Positions 33,954-41,396 of a stretch of DNA of 64,000 nt are shown one piece after another. Position 1 is the stretch's first letter. Each line of letters starts with the position of its first letter. The stretch is from an uncultured Oscillospiraceae bacterium (GTDB lineage: Bacteria; Bacillota; Clostridia; Oscillospirales; Oscillospiraceae): positions 124,001 through 188,000 of the forward strand of contig CAKSWT010000004.1 of the NCBI GenBank assembly GCA_934512135.1, written 5' to 3'. The notes below the pieces were generated by a model, which was given only the letters and a program-made list of their open reading frames with translations, was not told the origin of the DNA and made no database searches. The position numbers were made by a program, and so were the translations under genes.

Positions 33954-34999
33954 CCATGATCCTCCCAAATATCCCCCAGGAACTGCCGGAAGGCCGTGGG
34001 CAGCGGGATCTCCCGGCCCACCGTCTCCCGGTCCGCCCAGAGGAACTCCCGGTTTTCCCGGTCGCAGAAAATTCGCACGCCTGTCATATTCCACTGAATG
34101 TGGGTGAACACATGGGTGCGGCTGACCAGCTTCTCCAGCCGTCTCGGATGTAGGCCCCAGGCCTCCGCCTGACGGATCGCCTCCTGGGCCGACAGCACCC
34201 CGTCCACATGGGGAAATTCATACAGCCCCGCCAGCAGCCCCCGGGCGGGACGCTGCCGCAGTGCCGTCCGGTCTCCGCAGGTCAGCAGGAACACCGTCAT
34301 ATTCTGCTGCTTTCTGGGGCGCTTCTCCCCCCGCACCGGCAGCTCCTCTATGGTGCCCCGCTGCCGAGCCAGGCACAGATCCCCCATGGGGCAGCTCTCA
34401 CACTTGGGTGCTCCGTTGGGCAGGCACACGGTGGCTCCCAGCTCCATCAGTGCCTGGGTAAAGGCCCCCGCCTCCTCCGGGTATATCTCCCTGAGGTCCT
34501 GGGAGATCCGGCGTTTGACCTTTCCGTCATCGGTGCAGCTGTGGTCATCCAGCACCCGGCTTACCACCCGCAGCACATTACCATCCACCGCCGGCGTCTT
34601 TTCGTCAAAGCAGATAGAGGAGATGGCCCCGGCCGTATATTCTCCGATTCCGGGCAGCGCCCGAATGGCCGAATGGTCCCTGGGAAACACCCCTCCGTGC
34701 TCCCTCTGGATCACCTTGGCCGCCTTTTGAAGATTCCGCACACGGCTGTAGTATCCCAGCCCCTCCCAGAGCTTCAGCAGCTGGGTCTCCTCTGCCTGGG
34801 CCAGATCGGCAATGGTAGGCAGCTGCTCCAGGAACCGCCGGTAATACCCCTTTACCGCCTCCACCCGGGTCTGCTGGAGCATAATCTCCGACAGCCAGAC
34901 GTGGTATGGCGCCCGATCCCTTCGCCAGGGAAGGTCCCGGCGGCACCGGGCAAACCAGGGGAGCAGCCGCTCCGGCATCCGGCACAGCAGGTCCTCCAT
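33950..34999 (-). CDS. mutY: A/G-specific adenine DNA glycosylase
   Basis: A 349-residue MutY. It has the catalytic glutamate in LSEIMLQQTRVEAV, the helix-hairpin-helix LPGIGEYTAGAI followed by catalytic Asp in AVDGNVLRVVSR, the 4Fe-4S cluster cysteines CLPNGAPKCESCPMGDLC (first spacing seven residues, not the six of E. coli, a spacing I believe occurs in other clostridial MutY), and a C-terminal NUDIX-like domain (about 225-349) that recognises 8-oxoG. It removes A opposite 8-oxoG. The ATG at 34999 overlaps the queF stop (ATGA). Its place in a queuosine operon is unusual. Confidence 0.93.
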   Translation of the reverse strand: MEDLLCRMPERLLPWFARCRRDLPWRRDRAPYHVWLSEIMLQQTRVEAVKGYYRRFLEQLPTIADLAQAEETQLLKLWEGLGYYSRVRNLQKAAKVIQREHGGVFPRDHSAIRALPGIGEYTAGAISSICFDEKTPAVDGNVLRVVSRVLDDHSCTDDGKVKRRISQDLREIYPEEAGAFTQALMELGATVCLPNGAPKCESCPMGDLCLARQRGTIEELPVRGEKRPRKQQNMTVFLLTCGDRTALRQRPARGLLAGLYEFPHVDGVLSAQEAIRQAEAWGLHPRRLEKLVSRTHVFTHIQWNMTGVRIFCDRENREFLWADRETVGREIPLPTAFRQFLGDIWEDHG

Positions 35000-35499
35000 C
35001 AGCGGTTGTCCACCTTTTCCGGATAAAGGTCGTGGTTCTGAAGCCGGTTCCAGGCCACCTCTTCCCAACGGGTGCCGGGCCGGCCATAGTTGCAGTAGGG
35101 ATCAATGGAAATGCCGCCCCGGGGGGTAAATTTCCCCCACACCTCAATGTACTTGGGCTCCATCAGCCGGATCAGGTCCTCCATGATGATATTTACACAG
35201 TCCTCGTGGAAATCCCCGTGATTTCGGAAGGAGAACAGGTAGAGCTTCAGGCTCTTGCTCTCCACCATGCGCACATCGGGCACGTAGCTGATGTAGATGG
35301 TGGCAAAATCAGGCTGGCCGGTCATGGGACACAGGGAGGTAAACTCCGGGCAGTTGAATTTCACAAAGTAGTCGTGGTCCTGATGCTTGTTAATAAAGGT
35401 CTCCAGCATCTCCGGGGCGTAGTCCGTGGGGTATTGTACCCCTCTGGCTCCCAGCTCGGTGATGCCTCCCAGCTCTTCCTTGGTTCTTCCCGACGCCAT
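34999..35499 (-). CDS. queF: NADPH-dependent 7-cyano-7-deazaguanine reductase
   Basis: A 166-residue single-domain (YkvM-type) QueF that reduces preQ0 nitrile to preQ1 amine using two NADPH. The nucleophilic cysteine is in FTSLCPMTGQPDFATIYI near residue 57, and the substrate-binding glutamate in MVESKSLKLYLFSFRNHGDFHED. The ATG overlaps the queC stop by one base (TAATG) and has GAGGAAA upstream. It is the last committed preQ1 step in this operon. Confidence 0.95.
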   Translation of the reverse strand: MASGRTKEELGGITELGARGVQYPTDYAPEMLETFINKHQDHDYFVKFNCPEFTSLCPMTGQPDFATIYISYVPDVRMVESKSLKLYLFSFRNHGDFHEDCVNIIMEDLIRLMEPKYIEVWGKFTPRGGISIDPYCNYGRPGTRWEEVAWNRLQNHDLYPEKVDNR

Positions 35500-36191
35500 T
35501 ATATTTCCTCCTTCAGCAGTGGGTCCGTGACCCCGTTTTCCTCAAAGGCAGCCTTCCGATCAATGCAGGTGCCGCAGCGCCCGCAGGGCTTGTCCCCTCC
35601 CTCATAGCAGCTCCAGGTGAGCTGGTAGGGAACGCCCAACTCCAGCCCCGTCTTGACCACCTGGGCCTTATTGACGCTGACAAAGGGAGCCTCCAGCCGG
35701 AGCTGGCCGCCGGTTCCCTCTACAATGGCCCGGTTCATGGCCGTTACAAAGTCCAGAGAGCAGTCCGGATAGGCCGCCCCCGCCGCATCGTCTGCGTGGG
35801 CCCCGTACATGATTTTTTCGCAGCCATGGCTCAGGGCGATACTGGCCGCCGAGGAGAGAAACAGTCCGTTGCGGAAGGGCACATAGGTAGAAACCGGATG
35901 CGCCCCGCCGGTCTCCCGAATCTGCTGGGCGTAGCTTTCCTGGGGAATCTCCTCTGTAGACTGCTTCAGCAGGCTACAATTGCTGCCTGCGAAGATGGTG
36001 CTGAGATCCAGCTCCATCCGGGCCACCCCATAGTATTCCGCCACAGCCTTGGCTGCCCGGATCTCCTTGTCGTGCTTCTGCCCATAGTAAATGGACAGGG
36101 CCAGCACATTTTCCGCCCCGGCCTCCTTCACCGCCAGTCCCAGGCAGGTGGTGGAATCCACGCCTCCGCTGGACAACACTAGAATCTTCAT
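35499..36191 (-). CDS. queC: 7-cyano-7-deazaguanine synthase
   Basis: A 230-residue PP-loop ATPase that converts CDG to preQ0 with ammonia and ATP. The PP-loop is LSSGGVDSTTCL at residues 6-17. The C-terminal zinc site is CYEGGDKPCGRCGTCIDRK, the four-cysteine signature of QueC. It overlaps folE as ATGA. Confidence 0.96.
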   Translation of the reverse strand: MKILVLSSGGVDSTTCLGLAVKEAGAENVLALSIYYGQKHDKEIRAAKAVAEYYGVARMELDLSTIFAGSNCSLLKQSTEEIPQESYAQQIRETGGAHPVSTYVPFRNGLFLSSAASIALSHGCEKIMYGAHADDAAGAAYPDCSLDFVTAMNRAIVEGTGGQLRLEAPFVSVNKAQVVKTGLELGVPYQLTWSCYEGGDKPCGRCGTCIDRKAAFEENGVTDPLLKEEI

Positions 36192-36760
36192 TTCAGCAGC
36201 GCCTCCATTCGCATTTGCAGCGCCGGCTCCCGCTGGAACCGGCCCCGATAGGTCTCCGTAATGGTTCTGGTCCCGGGCTTCTGGATACCCCGGGCGGTCA
36301 TACAGCTGTGGCAGCCGGAGATCACCACCGCCACATCCTCTGTTCCTGTGACCATGGTAAGGATCTCCGCAATGTCCCGCCCCAGGCGCTCCTGAAGCTG
36401 GAGCCGCCGGGCGGCCATGTCCGCAATCCGGGCGATTTTGCTCAGACCAATGACCTTTCCCTTGGGAAAATACCCCACGCTGACCTTCATGTCATACATC
36501 AGCGCCAGGTGATGCTCACAGTAGGAGAACACGTCAATATCCCGGACCACCACCAGATCGCCGGACTCCCCCGCCTCCTCAAAGGTCTTATCAAATATCC
36601 GGGCGATTTCCTCGTTGGTGTAGTTCATCCCCAAAAAGACCTCTTCATACATCTTTGCCACCCGCTGGGGCGTCTCCCGCAGGCCCTCTCGGTCCGGGTC
36701 ATCTCCCAGGGCCTCCAGAATGCCGCGGATATGCGTCTCTATGGCTTTTGTATCGATCAT
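36188..36760 (-). CDS. folE: GTP cyclohydrolase I
   Basis: A 190-residue type IA GTP cyclohydrolase I. Zinc ligands are in YCEHHLALMYDMK (Cys and His, near residue 81) and in SGCHSCMTARG near 148. It turns GTP into dihydroneopterin triphosphate, the substrate of QueD. It is usually a folate gene; placement between queE and queC under the preQ1 riboswitch makes queuosine precursor supply its likely main duty here, with folate as a second use if no other copy exists. Confidence 0.96.
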   Translation of the reverse strand: MIDTKAIETHIRGILEALGDDPDREGLRETPQRVAKMYEEVFLGMNYTNEEIARIFDKTFEEAGESGDLVVVRDIDVFSYCEHHLALMYDMKVSVGYFPKGKVIGLSKIARIADMAARRLQLQERLGRDIAEILTMVTGTEDVAVVISGCHSCMTARGIQKPGTRTITETYRGRFQREPALQMRMEALLK

Positions 36761-36763
36761 GAC

Positions 36764-37417
36764 TCACACCCCCCGCTCTGCCGGGTCCCAGATGAATTTA
36801 TGCATCTGAAGCTGCAGCGTCACACCGGTCAGCCGGTGTTCCTTCATGAATTCTACCATGTCCGCAGGCTGGATGCTGTCAAATACCGGGCTGAGATACA
36901 CATGGGTCCGTCCCACCAGACGGTACTCCTCCATAATCTCCACCGCCCGGAGCAGGTCCTCCCGGCTGCCGCAGACAAACTTCACCGTGTCTCTGGCGTC
37001 CAGGTATTGAAAGTTCTCCCGGCACATAAACCGTTCCATCCCGCTCCCCGGCAGCTTGTAGTCCATGGTAAAGGACGGCCGGTTGGGAATGTCCAAAAAG
37101 GGAGCCAGCGGAATGCTTCCGTTGGTCTCGATCTCCACATAAAGCTGGGGATCCCGGCTAAGCAGTGCCAGCAGCTCCTTGACGTTTTGCTGAAGCAGCG
37201 GCTCCCCGCCGGTGACGGTTACATTTTCCGCGCCGCTCTCCTTTACCGCCACATAGAGCTCCTCCTGGGTCATCGGCGTACAGGGGGCCTCCGGGCCGCT
37301 GGCCCACTTGGTGTCGCAGTATCCGCAGGAGAGGTTGCACCCGGTAAACCGGATAAAAAAGGCCAGCTGACCGGCCCGGGTTCCCTCTCCGTTGATGCTC
37401 AGAAAGGTCTCCGCCAC
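36764..37417 (-). CDS. queE: 7-carboxy-7-deazaguanine synthase (radical SAM)
   Basis: A 217-residue radical SAM enzyme converting CPH4 to CDG. The cluster cysteines are in GCNLSCGYCDT near residue 27 and TGGEPLLQ near 70 is the SAM-binding GGE motif. The frame opens at ATG 37486, but that would add 23 unconserved residues inside queD. GTG 37417 gives the normal MAETFLSINGEGTRAGQ opening and overlaps the queD stop as TAATGTG, so it is preferred; no strong ribosome site is visible, and reinitiation after queD is likely. Confidence 0.9.
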   Translation of the reverse strand: MAETFLSINGEGTRAGQLAFFIRFTGCNLSCGYCDTKWASGPEAPCTPMTQEELYVAVKESGAENVTVTGGEPLLQQNVKELLALLSRDPQLYVEIETNGSIPLAPFLDIPNRPSFTMDYKLPGSGMERFMCRENFQYLDARDTVKFVCGSREDLLRAVEIMEEYRLVGRTHVYLSPVFDSIQPADMVEFMKEHRLTGVTLQLQMHKFIWDPAERGV

Positions 37418-37418
37418 A

Positions 37419-37868
37419 TTATAACTGGACAAGGGCTGCCGCCTCCTCTTCTCCTGTGTAGCAGGCACAGTTGGTAGGGGTCTCATAGACCTGGACCTGG
37501 GCCACCGGGAATCCCTGTGCCCGGAGCCTGTCGTAGAAAAACCGGGCCATATTCTCCGCCGTGGTCCGAAAGGGCAGCGTCACCATGCGAAACGCCTCTG
37601 CCGTCAGGGCCTGGACCGTTTCCTCCCGCAGGGTTCCCCGCTCCACCAGCAGCGCATGGTCAAATTCATCGGTCATGGCGCTTAGCGCTGCCTTCAGCTC
37701 CCCAAAATCCAGCAGCATACCTTTGGTTGGTCCCTGCGCCTGGAGTCTTTGGTCCTTCAGCTGGGCCACCACCCGCCAGCGGTGTCCATGGAGATTGCTG
37801 CATTTCCCCTGGTAACCCTTGAGAAAATGGGCCGCGTCAAAGCTGGCCTCCGCCTGTAAATAATACAT
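37419..37868 (-). CDS. queD: 6-carboxytetrahydropterin synthase
   Basis: A 149-residue QueD (PTPS family) making 6-carboxy-tetrahydropterin from dihydroneopterin triphosphate. Zinc-ligand histidines appear in FDAAHFL (His17 region) and NLHGHRWRV; the proton-relay segment DEFDHALL follows. ATG 37868 has GGGAGG 6 bases upstream. First gene of queD-queE-folE-queC-queF-mutY-thioesterase, immediately after the preQ1 riboswitch terminator. Confidence 0.95.
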   Translation of the reverse strand: MYYLQAEASFDAAHFLKGYQGKCSNLHGHRWRVVAQLKDQRLQAQGPTKGMLLDFGELKAALSAMTDEFDHALLVERGTLREETVQALTAEAFRMVTLPFRTTAENMARFFYDRLRAQGFPVAQVQVYETPTNCACYTGEEEAAALVQL

Positions 37869-37898
37869 AATAAACCTCCCAGCGGCCCCAAAGACAGC

Positions 37899-37940
37899 AA
37901 AAAAGGGCGCAAAGCGCCCCCTAACGTTCCGCAGAACGTC
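37899..37940 (-). terminator. preQ1 riboswitch expression platform (regulated terminator)
   Basis: After the aptamer comes a hairpin (ACGTTC/GAACGT, 37939-37924) and then a strong intrinsic terminator (GGGCGC/GCGCCC, 37919-37905, followed by six U at 37904-37899). When preQ1 is bound, the terminator should form and shut off queD and downstream genes. Confidence 0.75.
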
Positions 37941-37942
37941 AA

Positions 37943-37980
37943 CCTGGTTTTGTTTTCTGACAGGAGGGCCGCGAACTGTC
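37943..37980 (-). promoter_or_regulatory. PreQ1-I riboswitch aptamer
   Basis: On the minus strand a 5-bp stem (GACAG 37980-37976 with CTGTC 37963-37959) encloses a loop starting TTCGC, followed by the A-rich tail AGAAAACAAAACCAGG. This closely resembles the Thermoanaerobacter tengcongensis preQ1-I aptamer (stem, UCGC loop, tail AACAAAACAAGG). The aptamer lies just before the queD terminator in front of preQ1 biosynthesis genes, exactly where this class is found. Confidence 0.85.
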
Positions 37981-37987
37981 ACACAAA

Positions 37988-38017
37988 TTGAGGACGTACC
38001 ACCTGGTACGTCCTCAA
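37988..38017. repeat. 30-bp inverted repeat at the transcription start of the queuosine operon
   Basis: Arms of 14 bp (37988-38001 and 38004-38017) pair perfectly with a 2-base spacer. It begins 2 bases after the -10 and covers the expected transcription start. It could be the marR terminator, a 5' stabilising hairpin of the queuosine transcript, or a repressor operator. Confidence 0.7.
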
Positions 38018-38018
38018 G

Positions 38019-38046
38019 ATTATAGCACATTTTTGAGAAAATGCAA
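38019..38046 (-). promoter_or_regulatory. Sigma-A promoter of the queuosine operon
   Basis: Minus strand TTGCAT (38046-38041), 16-base spacer, consensus TATAAT (38024-38019), located 5 bases beyond the marR stop codon. Confidence 0.65.
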
Positions 38047-38050
38047 GCCT

Positions 38051-38503
38051 TCAGTTGGTGCCAAGTTCCTCTGCGTAGCACTCCGCCAGGCGTCTCGCAT
38101 CGGCCATAAACCGTGCAAGCTCCTCCCGGCCCATTTTATCCATGACCCGCTGATTGACCGCCACATTCCGCCCCGTCTCCTCCTCCAGAAGCGCCTGCCC
38201 TGAGGCCGTCAGGGAGACAAAGGTATTGCGTCGGCTGCCCGGGTCCACAGTCCGCAGAATCCAGCCATGCTCCTCCAGGGTCCGGAGCAGTTTGGAAGCC
38301 ATGGACACGGAGATCATCAGCTCTGCCGCCAACTCCGAGACGTAGATTCCCGGCTTGTCCGGCTCCCGTCGCATTTGGGCAGCAATGGCAGACATGGCCA
38401 CAAACTCTCCTTGGGTCATCTCCCGCAGCTCCGCACCCCAGCGAATCCGCCGAAACTGCTGCAGCAGCTGAAAAAATCCCGATTGAACAAACTCCTGGCT
38501 CAT
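38051..38503 (-). CDS. MarR-family transcriptional regulator
   Basis: A 150-residue winged-helix regulator. The recognition helix region IYVSELAAELMISVSMASKLLRTLEE lies near residues 52-77, and the beta wing follows as RTVDPGSRRNTFVSLT with the conserved D/R pair. C-terminal helices form the dimer interface. ATG 38503 has AAGGGGATG upstream; the longer open frame crosses the promoter. It probably represses its own gene through an ACAAC-N11-GTTGT repeat inside the promoter spacer. Ligand and other targets unknown. Confidence 0.88.
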   Translation of the reverse strand: MSQEFVQSGFFQLLQQFRRIRWGAELREMTQGEFVAMSAIAAQMRREPDKPGIYVSELAAELMISVSMASKLLRTLEEHGWILRTVDPGSRRNTFVSLTASGQALLEEETGRNVAVNQRVMDKMGREELARFMADARRLAECYAEELGTN

Positions 38504-38525
38504 GCCGTCATCCCCTTTCCGGGCC

Positions 38526-38554
38526 ATTTTACAACAGAGAGTTTCCGTTGTCAA
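38526..38554 (-). promoter_or_regulatory. marR promoter with possible auto-operator
   Basis: Minus strand consensus TTGACA (38554-38549), 17-base spacer, TAAAAT (38531-38526). An inverted repeat ACAAC-N11-GTTGT (38531-38551) fills the spacer, where a repressor would block polymerase. Confidence 0.6.
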
Positions 38555-38599
38555 CGGTTTCCTCCGGCAAGGGTTTCTCCTGTGTCAGGCTCCTGGGAA

Positions 38600-39532
38600 T
38601 CAGGCGCCCTGGTCCCCGGCGAGAATCTGGTCGATTCGGCTGTTCACTTCCTCCAGGACATCGGGATTATTGATGCCGCCCACAATGGGATCCCCGATGA
38701 TATTTCCGTTCCGGTCCACCAGAATGCTGGTGGGGTAGGAGAAGATCTGGGAAATCAGATTGCCTGCGTCGGAATCCCAGGCGAAATAGATGTTGGAGTA
38801 GCTGGCGCCCTTTTCGCTGAGAATGCTCTTGGCCTCCGCAATGGCATCCTCTCCCCCGTCCAGGGTATCGGTATTGATGCCAACAACTGCGCCGCCCTTG
38901 GCCTTCAGCTCCTCATTGAGCTGATTCAGGTCCCCAAGCTCCTCCACACAGGGCTTGCAGCCGCTGAACCAGAAGTTCACCAGCGTAACGGCATTCTGGG
39001 AGAACAGGGTGTTGTCCACGTCGTTTCCATCCAGGTCCTTGCCAGAGAAGGCCGGGAATGCATTCATGGCCACGGACTGCGTCTGATCCGCTTCACTGGG
39101 GTTGTACTGGGCCAGGAGGACACTCATCCGCTCCTCCATGGGGCGAATCAGCTCCACATCGGCTTTCAGGGTTTCTACCTCCTCCTGGGAGAGATCCTCG
39201 GTCAGTCCCTCAATGGTGCTCAGAAGAAAATCGCAGTAGTCTGCGTCGGGGTCCACGGTGTTCTTATTCATGGCGGCAAACACCTTTTCCCACAGCTCCT
39301 TGTGGGAGTTGAACACCTGATTCTCCTGGTCCGTCAGGTCGTTGATCTCCGCCAGCAGGGCGTCCTGGTCCACTGCAGAATCCGCCTGGGTGGTTTCCGA
39401 CGCCACTTGGGCGGTTTCCGCCGGTGCGCTGCTCTGGGTCTCGGCAGAGCTGGTTTTTTCCGTTCCACAGGCGGTGAGGCTCAGCGCCATTGCACCGGCC
39501 AGAAGAATCGAGAGCCATTTTGTTTGTTTCAT
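38600..39532 (-). CDS. TlpA/redoxin-family thiol-disulfide lipoprotein
   Basis: A 310-residue extracytoplasmic lipoprotein. The signal MKQTKWLSILLAGAMALSLTAC has a clear lipobox (LTAC) with acylated Cys22. A Ser/Ala/Gln/Thr linker follows, then a helical segment (about 50-150) of no known family, and a thioredoxin-fold redoxin domain (about 160-310) beginning GKDLDGNDV with active site CKPC (Cys192, Cys195) in place of the usual CxxC of ResA/TlpA. A cis-proline segment YPTSILVDRNG follows. It should reduce or isomerise envelope thiols. It lies downstream of a polyferredoxin membrane protein that could supply electrons. GGAGGG precedes ATG 39532. Confidence 0.85.
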   Translation of the reverse strand: MKQTKWLSILLAGAMALSLTACGTEKTSSAETQSSAPAETAQVASETTQADSAVDQDALLAEINDLTDQENQVFNSHKELWEKVFAAMNKNTVDPDADYCDFLLSTIEGLTEDLSQEEVETLKADVELIRPMEERMSVLLAQYNPSEADQTQSVAMNAFPAFSGKDLDGNDVDNTLFSQNAVTLVNFWFSGCKPCVEELGDLNQLNEELKAKGGAVVGINTDTLDGGEDAIAEAKSILSEKGASYSNIYFAWDSDAGNLISQIFSYPTSILVDRNGNIIGDPIVGGINNPDVLEEVNSRIDQILAGDQGA

Positions 39533-39550
39533 AGGAATTCCCTCCAATTA

Positions 39551-40444
39551 TCATGTTTCCTTTTTCTTTGTGTCTTTGGGAGTGCCGAAGCCGTAGCGGT
39601 AGCGGATGGCCCCGGTGGGGCAGGATTTCATGCATTTTCCGCAGCGAATGCATTCGGCGTGATTTGGGGTCTTTGTCACGTCCACATCCATGCCGCAGAC
39701 CTTTTTGCAGGCCCCACAGGAGACGCATTTCCCCCCATCCACCTGAATTCCCAGCAGGGACACCCGGTTAAACAGAGAATAAAACGCGCCCAAGGGGCAG
39801 ATCCATTTGCAGAAAGGGCGATAGAACAGCCACGACAGCAAAATCACCGTGACCAGGATCACACTCTTCCAGGCAAACAGCTTTCCCAGCGCTCCGCGGA
39901 TGCTGGCATTGACCAGGGACAAGGGGATTGCTCCCTCAATCACTCCCTGCGGACAGATGTATTTGCAGAAGTAAGGGTCACCCATCCCCAGATCGTTGGT
40001 AATCAGCATGGGAAGCAGAATCACAAATACCACCAAAATGCCGTATTTCAGAAACCGCAGCGGCCCCAGCTTTTTGGTGGACAGCTTCTTTCCCGGGATC
40101 TTGTGGATCAAATCCTGAAGCCAGCCAAAGGGGCATAGAAATCCGCAGATAAACCGCCCCAGCAGCACACCAAGGAGAATGAGAAAGCCGGTGATATAGT
40201 AGGCAAATTTAAACTTCGAGGAGCCAATCACCGCCTGCATGGCCCCAATGGGACAGGTCCCCGCCGCTCCGGGACAGGAGTAGCAGTTCAATCCGGGCAC
40301 ACAGACCACTTTCCCGTTGCCCCGATAGATGGTCCCTTTCCAAAAGTTCGGAAGATGAATATTGGTTCCCAGGGCAGCAGCCGCCTGAATCCATCCCCGA
40401 AAACAGGCCAAAAAGCCCGAAACGCCTCGTACCCTTCTATCCAA
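39551..40444 (-). CDS. 4Fe-4S membrane polyferredoxin (NapH/CcoG-like)
   Basis: A 297-residue membrane iron-sulfur protein. Cysteine groups occur as CVPGLNCYSCPGAAGTCPIG near residue 45, CGFLCPFG near 95, YFCKYICPQG and WICPLG, with about four transmembrane helices between them, and two classical ferredoxin clusters at the C-terminus (CVSCGACKKVC and CIRCGKCMKSCPTGAI). Such proteins pass electrons across or along the membrane. The start is TTG 40444, which overlaps the stop of the upstream 48-residue gene (TTGGATAG) and gives the family's usual MDRRVRGVSGFLACFRGWIQ; no good ATG exists. With the CXXC protein before it and the TlpA lipoprotein after it, it forms a probable envelope thiol-reduction route. 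Confidence 0.88.
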   Translation of the reverse strand: MDRRVRGVSGFLACFRGWIQAAAALGTNIHLPNFWKGTIYRGNGKVVCVPGLNCYSCPGAAGTCPIGAMQAVIGSSKFKFAYYITGFLILLGVLLGRFICGFLCPFGWLQDLIHKIPGKKLSTKKLGPLRFLKYGILVVFVILLPMLITNDLGMGDPYFCKYICPQGVIEGAIPLSLVNASIRGALGKLFAWKSVILVTVILLSWLFYRPFCKWICPLGAFYSLFNRVSLLGIQVDGGKCVSCGACKKVCGMDVDVTKTPNHAECIRCGKCMKSCPTGAIRYRYGFGTPKDTKKKET

Positions 40445-40583
40445 TGCCAACACACTCCATACATAGCCGGATGGCCTTCCCCAGCACCGTCTGAACCTCG
40501 CCTCGATAGACGCCCAGCAGAACCATGGCGGCCCCTGCCGCCAGAAGGCCAATTTGCAGACAGATTTTCGTGCCTGATCGCAT
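40437..40583 (-). CDS. CD1871A-family small CXXC membrane protein
   Basis: A 48-residue protein: one transmembrane helix (ICLQIGLLAAGAAMVLLGVY), the conserved YRGEVQTVLGKAI segment and a C-terminal CMECVGIG carrying the CXXC motif, matching the CD1871A family from clostridia. The ATG at 40583 has AAAGGAG and GGAG upstream. Its stop overlaps the TTG start of the polyferredoxin gene, so translation is coupled. The CXXC at the end of a membrane helix could shuttle disulfides or bind a metal or cluster; function in the family is unproven. Confidence 0.85.
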   Translation of the reverse strand: MRSGTKICLQIGLLAAGAAMVLLGVYRGEVQTVLGKAIRLCMECVGIG

Positions 40584-40615
40584 CGCTCCACGCTCCTTTC
40601 CCGTTGTGCAGGAAC

Positions 40616-40693
40616 AGTATAGCAGAGGGAGGATAAATTCTCTGTTAAGAACCGACGAAAATTAACGCAGACTTTATGGCGGTGTGGTATACT
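40616..40693. promoter_or_regulatory. Divergent promoter region between the redox set and the second two-component system
   Basis: Each direction has a good -10 (minus TATACT 40621-40616, plus TATACT 40688-40693) but no proper -35. A TTAACA (minus, 40648-40643) or TTAACG (plus, 40662-40667) lies 20-21 bases upstream of each -10. This suggests activator-dependent promoters sharing sites in 40643-40667. Confidence 0.4.
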
Positions 40694-40721
40694 TATAAAA
40701 AGCGAAAAAGGAGGCGCAGAT

Positions 40722-41396
40722 ATGAGACTTCTGATGATAGAGGACGAGCAGGCCTTGGCGGATACGGTGGCCCAGCACCTGAGAACCGCCGGATACGAGA
40801 TGGATGTGCGCTACGACGGGGACACCGGACTGGAGGCAGCCATGACGGAGTCCTATGATTTAATCATTCTGGATCTAAATCTTCCCGGAATGGACGGGAT
40901 GGAGCTGCTGAAAACCTTTCGCGCCCAGGACGGGGAAACCGGCATCCTGATTCTCTCCGCCCGCAGCGGAATTCAGGACAAGGTGGAGGGGCTGGACGCA
41001 GGGGCCAACGATTTCCTGTCCAAGCCCTTCCATATGCAGGAGCTGGACGCCAGGATCCGGAGCCTGACCCGGCGGCGGTTTATTCAAAACAGCATGACGC
41101 TGACCCTGGGTGCTCTGACCTTTGACATCAAAAGCCGGGTGGCGTCGGTGGACGGCGTTCCCCTGCAGCTGACCCGGAAGGAGACAGGAATTCTGGAATA
41201 TCTGCTGCTGCATCAGGGCCGTCCGGTGAGCCAGGAGGAGCTGATCGACCATGTCTGGGACAGCAGCGTAGACGCCTTCAGCAACTCCATTCGGGTGCAT
41301 ATCTCCGCCCTGCGGAAAAAGCTCCGGGCCGCTCTGGGCTGCGATCCCATTCGAAATCGAATCGGTGAGGGATATGTCATGGGAGGAGATTCCTGA
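40722..41396 (+). CDS. OmpR-family response regulator
   Basis: A 224-residue two-domain regulator. Receiver: acidic pocket IEDE at residues 6-9, phospho-acceptor Asp51 in LIILDLNLPG, Lys in FLSKPF near 101. Effector: OmpR winged helix (about 128-222) with the recognition region SNSIRVHISALRKKL. AAAGGAGG precedes ATG 40722. It overlaps the histidine kinase by one base (TGATG). Divergence from the CXXC/polyferredoxin/TlpA operon and the shared promoter region suggest it controls that set. Confidence 0.9.
   Translation: MRLLMIEDEQALADTVAQHLRTAGYEMDVRYDGDTGLEAAMTESYDLIILDLNLPGMDGMELLKTFRAQDGETGILILSARSGIQDKVEGLDAGANDFLSKPFHMQELDARIRSLTRRRFIQNSMTLTLGALTFDIKSRVASVDGVPLQLTRKETGILEYLLLHQGRPVSQEELIDHVWDSSVDAFSNSIRVHISALRKKLRAALGCDPIRNRIGEGYVMGGDS

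Noticed and set aside
34999..35147. Upstream extension of mutY and a frame over queF
   Set aside because: ATG 34999 overlaps the queF stop in the ATGA pattern repeated through the operon, and family similarity starts there.
40445..40591. Longer polyferredoxin starting at 40591
   Set aside because: The extra N-terminus is Arg/Cys/Trp-rich and unlike the family, and it overlaps a recognisable 48-residue CXXC gene in another frame.
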